From: Klebsiella pneumoniae
GTDB taxonomy: Bacteria > Verrucomicrobiota > Verrucomicrobiia > Limisphaerales > SXTU01
Length of the DNA: 35,595 nucleotides
Assembly: GCA_943330855.2 (NCBI GenBank)
Contig: CALQJI020000054.1
Span: 1 to 35,595, forward strand
Direction: 5' to 3'
Part shown: piece after piece, positions 31,344-35,595 of the stretch
Numbering within the stretch: position 1 is the first letter of the stretch
Layout of the letters: every line of letters begins with the position of its first letter
Translations under genes and position numbers: made by a program
Notes under the pieces: model-generated
What the model was told of the DNA's origin: nothing
Database searches by the model: none
What the model saw: the letters and a program-made list of their open reading frames with translations, nothing else

Positions 31344-32129
31344 ATGACCCCGGACTGGCCAGCACTCTTCGCTCCGCGCCCACTGGCTTCGCGGGCGGTG
31401 GAGTTGGTGCCGCCGGGATTGGCGGGACCGGTGTGGTTCGCCTGCGCCCGGGCGGGTGACTTGGTTGCGCTGCCGCCGGAAGCTTTTCTGACCGTTGCGG
31501 AGAGCACGCGGGCGAGCGCGTTCAAGTTCGGGCAGCCACGGGAGAATTTCACGTTGGGGCGGCTGGCGGGGAAGCTGGCCTTGGAGCGCGGACGCCTGCG
31601 TCCGCGGGAACGGGCTGCGGACGTGGGCGTCGGCGCTCCAAGCGTCGGTCATCCGAGCCGTGCGTGGCGCGAAGTGGAGATCGGCAACGGGGAGCGTGGC
31701 AAGCCGATGGTGAGCGAGGTCGGCGTGGCATCAGCACTTGGCGTGAGCTTGAGTCATGTGAACGGGCTGGGCGTGGCAGTGGCGTTTCCGGCGGGGGAGC
31801 GAGTGGGGTTGGACTTGGAGCTGATTGACCCGAAACGCGCGGAGACGGTGCGCAAGGGCGTGCCGCTGTCGGCGGAGGAAGAGACTTGGCTGAAGGTCAC
31901 TTCACTGCCGGAGGGGACGGCGTTGCTGCTGCTGTGGACGGCGCGGGAGTCGCTAGGCAAGGCGCTCGGCTGCGGCCTGGCGTGCCAGTGGGAGACGCTG
32001 GCGTTGCAGCGAATTGAAGTGGGCAGCGACGGAGTTTGCGCTGGGCAGTTTCTACATCATCCGCAATTCCGCTGTGTGAGTTGGGTGGGGCCGGAGGCGG
32101 TGATGTCGCTAGCGTTTGCGGCGGCCTGA
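31344..32129 (+). CDS. Sfp-type 4'-phosphopantetheinyl transferase
   Basis: A 261-aa protein from ATG 31344, the length of a Sfp/EntD-type transferase. Motifs: the end of the first half has GERGKP; SLSHVNGLGVAVAF; the Mg-binding VGLDLE (Asp157, Glu159); and WTARESLGK at 198-206 (Glu202, Lys206; the usual WxxKE lysine is Arg201). These enzymes attach the pantetheine arm of CoA to ACP serines, here probably the four ACPs of PfaA, which is the role of PfaE in marine PUFA loci. In the middle (around residues 80-100) a family A repeat is translated, lengthening the segment before GERGKP. It is the last gene of the rightward run and converges on pheA. The reading frame is open upstream of the ATG, but that part overlaps oleD. 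Confidence 0.85.
   Translation: MTPDWPALFAPRPLASRAVELVPPGLAGPVWFACARAGDLVALPPEAFLTVAESTRASAFKFGQPRENFTLGRLAGKLALERGRLRPRERAADVGVGAPSVGHPSRAWREVEIGNGERGKPMVSEVGVASALGVSLSHVNGLGVAVAFPAGERVGLDLELIDPKRAETVRKGVPLSAEEETWLKVTSLPEGTALLLLWTARESLGKALGCGLACQWETLALQRIEVGSDGVCAGQFLHHPQFRCVSWVGPEAVMSLAFAAA
31581..31642. repeat. Family A palindromic repeat translated inside the PPTase
   Basis: A 62-nt element with outer ends TTGGAGCGC and GGCGCTCCAA, and arms GGACGCCTGCGTCC and GGACGTGGGCGTCG. It is in frame and encodes an Arg/Gly/Ala-rich stretch between the two halves of the enzyme. Confidence 0.78.
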
Positions 32130-32141
32130 AGCTGGAGGTTG

Positions 32142-32266
32142 GCCGTAAAGGACGCAAAGAGACGCAAAAGGAAGACAGCGCGGGGAAGTCTGCGGAGATG
32201 AAACCGGGCTGGAGAAGGTGTCGCTTCTGTCGTTCCCTTTTTGCGTCTTCTTGCGTTCTTTGCGGC
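32142..32266. repeat. Long inverted repeat between convergent PPTase and pheA genes
   Basis: Arms 32142-32178 and 32227-32266 are inverted copies with few mismatches (GACGCAAAGAGACGCAAAAG against its complement in TTTTTGCGTCTTCTTGCG). A 48-nt loop separates them. The position between two converging genes would suit a bidirectional terminator. Similar GACGCAAAGA repeats appear to be dispersed elements, so the role is open. Confidence 0.8.
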
Positions 32267-32281
32267 AAACTTCGGGGTTCG

Positions 32282-32337
32282 GGCGGGGAATGTTCGCGGG
32301 CGAGACGCCCGGGAGACAGGCGGGACGCCTGCGCCAC
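32282..32337. repeat. Intergenic family C repeat
   Basis: This stretch is the reverse-complement counterpart of the ACP3-ACP4 linker at 16528-16585; the shared core is TTCGCGGGCGAGACGCCCGG. It ends just before the pheA stop and is not translated. Confidence 0.75.
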
Positions 32338-32347
32338 ATAGCTGCGG

Positions 32348-33424
32348 CTACTCCGCGTTCGGGTAGGAGCCGAGCACCTTCACGAAGCTGCACTGGGCGG
32401 CGAGTTGCACGATGGCTTTGGCCACTTTGCTTTCGCTGGAATGTCCGTCGCAGTCCACGAAGAAGAAATACTCCCAGACGCGGCGCTTGCTGGGGCGGCT
32501 CTCAATCTTGGTCATGTTGAGGCGGAACTTGCGGAAGGGCGCGAGCGCGCGATGCAGCGCGCCGACCTCGTCGGCGATGCTGAACATGAGGCTGGTGCGG
32601 TCGTGGCCGGTGGCGGGGCTGCACTTGCGGCCGAGCACAAGAAAGCGCGTGGCGTTGGCGGCGTTGTCCTGGATGTCGTGTTCGAGCACGGGCACGCCGT
32701 ATTTCTCGGCGGCGAGCAGGCCGGCGATGGCGGCGGAATGCTTCTCCTTCGCCGCGAGTTCGGCGCTGCGGGCGTTGGAAGAAGTTTCGACAATTTCTGC
32801 GCTACCAAGGTTTTTGTGAACCCACGTGCGACATTGCGCGAGGGACTGCGGATGGACGTAGAGCTTCTTGATGTTCGCGCGGCCCGACTTGCTGACGAGG
32901 CAGTGCGAAATGGGCAGGACGATCTGGGAAACAATCTTCAGGTCGCTGTCCACGAACATGTCGAGCGTGTGCGTGACGACGCCTTCGGTGGAGTTCTCGA
33001 CCGGCACGACGCCGTAGTCGGCACGGCCTTTGGCAACCTCGTTGAAGACGTCGGCGATGGTCTTCTGCGCGGCGTAGAGGAGGCTGGAGCCGAAGCGTTG
33101 GATGGCGGCTTGGTGCGTAAAAGTCGCCTCTGGGCCGAGGTAGGCGATGGTCATGGACTTCTCGAGCGCGAGGGCGCTGGACATGATTTCGCGGTAGATG
33201 GCGCGGAGGGAGGCGTCGGTGATGGGGCCGCTGTTGTGCTTGCAGACGCGCTGGAAGACCTGGCGTTCGCGGGACGGGACGTAGATTTCCTCGTCGGCCT
33301 TGCGCTTGATTTCGCCGATGCCCAGAACGTGCTGGGTGCGCTCGTTCAGCAGCGCGACGAGCTTGGCGTCGAGGGCGTCAATCGACTTGCGGTGTTCGGG
33401 GATGGTCATGGGCGAGTTGCTCAC
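32348..33424 (-). CDS. pheA: Chorismate mutase / prephenate dehydratase (P-protein)
   Basis: A 358-aa bifunctional enzyme of phenylalanine synthesis. Residues about 8-90 are an AroQ-type chorismate mutase (RKSIDALDAKLVALLNERTQ, GEIKRKADEEIYVPSRERQV). Residues about 92-272 are prephenate dehydratase (YLGPEATFTHQAA, GVVPVENSTEG, and the NATRFLVLG motif with the essential Thr-Arg-Phe). The C-terminal ACT domain (about 280-358) has the feedback motif ESRPSK. The GTG start at 33424 overlaps the scpB stop by 4 nt (33421-33424); an ATG five codons in is the alternative. The coupling to scpB suggests that it is transcribed from upstream of scpA. Confidence 0.95.
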   Translation of the reverse strand: MSNSPMTIPEHRKSIDALDAKLVALLNERTQHVLGIGEIKRKADEEIYVPSRERQVFQRVCKHNSGPITDASLRAIYREIMSSALALEKSMTIAYLGPEATFTHQAAIQRFGSSLLYAAQKTIADVFNEVAKGRADYGVVPVENSTEGVVTHTLDMFVDSDLKIVSQIVLPISHCLVSKSGRANIKKLYVHPQSLAQCRTWVHKNLGSAEIVETSSNARSAELAAKEKHSAAIAGLLAAEKYGVPVLEHDIQDNAANATRFLVLGRKCSPATGHDRTSLMFSIADEVGALHRALAPFRKFRLNMTKIESRPSKRRVWEYFFFVDCDGHSSESKVAKAIVQLAAQCSFVKVLGSYPNAE

Positions 33425-34158
33425 GCGCGGGCGGATGACTCAGTGGGTGGCTCCGTGGGAGAAGTTGAGAACGATTCAGCCGTCGCCTCGGTCGGACTCA
33501 TCTCGCGCGGGGCCACTTCCTGCATCGAAAGCTGCTCCGGCGGCGCGGTGGCCAGGCCTGGTTCGACGGTGAGGAGGGCCTCGGGTTTCTTGACGGGAAT
33601 CTTGCGCAACTCATCGGCGGCGGGGAGGTCTTCGAGGCCGCGCAGGCCGAAGTATTCGAGGAACGCCGGCGTGGTGCCGTAGAGCACGGGGCGACCCACG
33701 ACTTCAGCCCGGCCGACGTGCTCGACGATGCCGCGCTCCAGCAGGGTCTGCATCACGCCGTCCACGGCCACGCCGCGAATCTGCTCCATCTCCGCGCGCG
33801 TGAGCGGCTGGCGATAGGCGATGATGGCGAGCGTCTCCAGCGCGGGCTGCGAGAGGCGGCCGGGGCGGTTCTTTTCGCCGACGAGGGTTTTAATCCACGG
33901 CGCAAACTCCGGCTGGCTGACGAATTGCCACGCGCCCGCGACACACACGAGGCGAAAGGTGCGCGCGGCAGTGGTGTGCTCCTGCGCGAGGGTTTCGAGC
34001 ACGGTGATAAGTTCCTCGTCCTTGGTCTTCTTGAAGTGCTTGGCGAACGGCTCCTCCGAGTTGTCGGCGGTCTGCGAAAGCACGTCGCGGAGTTCTTTCG
34101 GACTCAGCGGCTTCTGGGAATTGAAGAGGACGGCCTCGATGATTGCTTTGAGTTCCAT
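33421..34158 (-). CDS. scpB: ScpB, SMC-associated segregation and condensation protein
   Basis: A 245-aa protein with the two winged-helix domains of ScpB: MELKAIIEAVLFNSQKPLSPKEL at the N-terminus and the highly conserved LSQPALETLAIIAYRQPLTRAEMEQIRGVAVDGVMQTLLERGIV, then GRPVLYGTTPAFLEYFGLRGLEDLP. The last 50 residues are a Pro/Glu/Ser-rich tail with no conserved content. ScpB dimers bind ScpA, and together they regulate the SMC ATPase in chromosome condensation. The gene starts one nt after the scpA stop. Confidence 0.96.
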   Translation of the reverse strand: MELKAIIEAVLFNSQKPLSPKELRDVLSQTADNSEEPFAKHFKKTKDEELITVLETLAQEHTTAARTFRLVCVAGAWQFVSQPEFAPWIKTLVGEKNRPGRLSQPALETLAIIAYRQPLTRAEMEQIRGVAVDGVMQTLLERGIVEHVGRAEVVGRPVLYGTTPAFLEYFGLRGLEDLPAADELRKIPVKKPEALLTVEPGLATAPPEQLSMQEVAPREMSPTEATAESFSTSPTEPPTESSARA

Positions 34159-34159
34159 G

Positions 34160-34957
34160 CTAATTCATCCGCAGGTTGAGTTCCGGAGCGGGGGCGGGGG
34201 CGATTTCAGCGGGCGGTTCGGGCGGCGGCGCGACGGGTTGCGGCGGGGCTTTGGTAATTTCAATTTCCGCAAACGCCTCCGGCTGGGCGATGACGATTTG
34301 CTTGAGGCGAATCAGCTCCAGCATCGCGAGGAACGTCACGACCACCTCGGTGCGGCTGGTGGCAGCGGCGAACAGCTCGGAGAACTTCACACCCGTCCGC
34401 TCGCGGATGAGGTTGACGATGGTCTCAATCTTTTCGCTGACGGACCATTTCTCCTCGAAGATGTCGCGCGAGTCCGTGGTGACGAAGCGCTTGAGGATGA
34501 CGTTGACCGCGTTGACGAGGTCGAAGATGGAGACTTCCATGCGCTGCGCCGGGGCGTCGAAGGACAGCTTCGGTGCCGTGCGGCGGTAGACTTTCTCCTG
34601 CGTGGCTTCCATCTCCTGAAGCTGACCGGCGGCGTCCTTGAACTTCTTGTATTCCACGAGCTGGCGGATGAGTTCCCAGCGCGGGTCTTCGCCGTCCTCC
34701 TCGCCCTCGACGACGGCTTGCTGGTCCTTGGGCAGCAACTCGCGGCTCTTGATATACATAAGCGTGGCGGCCATCACGAGGAACTCGCCGGCGATATCGA
34801 GGTCGAGCTGCCGCATGAGGTCCACGTAGTTGATGAACTCAGTGGCGAGTTTGGTGAGGTTGACCTCGTAGATGTCCACCTCCTCCTTCTTCACAAGGTA
34901 AAGCAGGAGGTCGAGCGGCCCCTCGAAAATCTCAAATTGAACTTTGAATTCGGACAT
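34160..34957 (-). CDS. scpA: ScpA, kleisin subunit of the SMC-ScpAB complex
   Basis: A 265-aa kleisin. The N-terminal helical domain is typical (FEGPLDLLLYLVKKEEVDIYEVNLTKLATEFINYV, then DLDIAGEFLVMAATLMYIKSRELLP). The C-terminal winged helix (TSRTEVVVTFLAMLELIRLKQIVIAQPEAFAEI) binds the SMC head. A Pro-rich tail of about 35 residues ends the protein. The gap of 229 nt to the UbiD fragment upstream shows no clear promoter hexamers and no other gene. Confidence 0.96.
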   Translation of the reverse strand: MSEFKVQFEIFEGPLDLLLYLVKKEEVDIYEVNLTKLATEFINYVDLMRQLDLDIAGEFLVMAATLMYIKSRELLPKDQQAVVEGEEDGEDPRWELIRQLVEYKKFKDAAGQLQEMEATQEKVYRRTAPKLSFDAPAQRMEVSIFDLVNAVNVILKRFVTTDSRDIFEEKWSVSEKIETIVNLIRERTGVKFSELFAAATSRTEVVVTFLAMLELIRLKQIVIAQPEAFAEIEITKAPPQPVAPPPEPPAEIAPAPAPELNLRMN

Positions 34958-35186
34958 TAAACGCCCGGGTTTTCACTTCCGGGTCGAAGGACAGTAAGGG
35001 GACGCGAAGTGCGTTGGCAACGTTTTCGCTGCGAGTCAGCAACAGCAGCGAGAAGCGCGCCTGGGCGATTCCGCCGCTGTGGCGGCCATGGAGACTTCCT
35101 GCACGCGAGAGGTGTTGCCAAGCTGCGGTGCGAGAGGCGAGAGCGCGGCGGCTACAACGGGAGTCCTCGGTCTGAGAAGCAAAAAC

Positions 35187-35447
35187 CTAGTGGGCGCCGA
35201 AGATCCTTTTCACCCTCACCTTCACCACCGCATCCATCATGATGAGCGGCGGCCAGGGGCGTTTGAAACCTTCGCCGGGAATCTTCTTCGTCGCTTCGAT
35301 GCCGACCTTGCTACCACTGGCGATTTCGCTGGCAGCGTGGTCGAGCACGTCGGACGGGCCTTTGGTGAAGAGGCTCTGGCGCTGCGGGTCGGTGTGGGCG
35401 CAGAGGCGGAAGAGGACTTCGCTGGTGTTGTGCATGTCCACGTCGGC
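35187..35447 (-). pseudogene. C-terminal fragment of a UbiD-family decarboxylase, cut by an IS end
   Basis: The last 86 codons of a UbiD-family (3-octaprenyl-4-hydroxybenzoate or menaquinone-pathway) decarboxylase: VDMHNTSEVLFRLCAHTDPQ, SLFTKGPSDVLDHA, GSKVGIEATKK and GFKRPWPP are standard C-terminal blocks of the family, whose members use prenylated FMN. Similarity stops at the first base of the 22-bp IS end (35449). The frame continues into the IS with an unrelated sequence that contains RAPPAALFNRRLH. The remaining roughly 400 residues would lie beyond the element, outside the window, if they still exist. The gene is either disrupted in the genome, or the junction reflects an assembly that ends in the IS. 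Confidence 0.75.
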
Positions 35448-35448
35448 G

Positions 35449-35595
35449 TGTAAACGCCGGTTGAAAAGTGCGGCGGGTGGCGCTCGAAAAGTGAGACACC
35501 TTCCGGCGCGAAGGGAACGGTTTCTGGCCTTCGAGGTCAAGTCCGAGAAGTTCGCCGCGAGGTAGAACGAGCAGGAGGGCGAGCTGCGAGCCCCC
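35449..35595. mobile_element. End of an insertion sequence (IS21-like), interior to the right
   Basis: The end starts TGTAAACGCCGG at 35449. Two GAAAAGTG units follow, GTTGAAAAGTG ending at 35470 and CTCGAAAAGTG about 22 nt further on. Spaced multiple terminal repeats of this kind are typical of IS21-family ends. The first 22 bp are identical to the reverse complement of 148-169. No transposase start is recognisable in the remaining 147 nt. Confidence 0.55.

Noticed and set aside
32405..33682. 425-codon plus-strand frame opposite pheA and scpB
   Set aside because: It spans two clearly identified genes on the other strand and has no recognisable domain.

Overview
The window is GC-rich bacterial chromosome with tightly packed genes. 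Its gene content (an OleABCD hydrocarbon pathway, a PUFA-type megasynthase, ScpA-ScpB-PheA, a futalosine- or UbiD-type decarboxylase fragment) and its many dispersed palindromic repeats suggest a member of the PVC group, most likely Verrucomicrobiota. That assignment is inference from content, because no rRNA or other marker is present.

Left arm (about 170-7500, minus strand): MarR-type regulator, LplT-like lysophospholipid transporter, Aas-like acyltransferase/acyl-ACP synthetase fusion, DUF2157 membrane protein, GDYXXLXY protein and a lipoprotein amidohydrolase, all in one direction and mostly with gaps of 10 nt or less or with stop/start overlaps. This looks like a membrane-lipid salvage operon. 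At 7793-10638 lie a GIDE-LemA fusion protein, a single-domain response regulator and an alpha/beta hydrolase.

Core (10790-32129, plus strand): a PUFA-synthase-type iterative lipid synthase, PfaD (enoyl reductase), PfaA (KS-AT-4xACP-KR-DH, 2326 aa) and PfaC (KS-CLF-AT-DH-DH, 2308 aa). It is followed directly by a complete head-to-head olefin pathway, OleA, OleB, OleC and OleD, and then by a Sfp-type phosphopantetheinyl transferase that could activate the four ACPs. The simplest reading is one locus in which the Pfa synthase builds (poly)unsaturated acyl chains, OleA joins two acyl thioesters, OleD reduces the beta-keto acid, OleC closes the beta-lactone and OleB removes CO2 to give a very long polyene hydrocarbon. 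The megasynthase has no recognisable acyltransferase or thioesterase at its C-terminus, so OleA is the natural candidate for taking the chain off.

A second layer runs across the whole window. Several families of short palindromic repeats occur both between genes and, in frame, inside genes. Every linker between the four ACPs, the ACP-KR linker, three places in PfaC, one in OleC and one in the PPTase carry copies. The repeats appear to have supplied or remodelled interdomain linkers of the megasynthase.

Right arm (32348-35447, minus strand): a UbiD-family decarboxylase cut off after its last 86 codons, then ScpA, ScpB and chorismate mutase/prephenate dehydratase. At both edges of the window the same 22-bp insertion-sequence end appears in opposite orientation (148-169 and 35449-35470), each with the element's interior pointing out of the window. 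The window may therefore be an assembly contig bounded by copies of one IS, or a segment lying between two copies.
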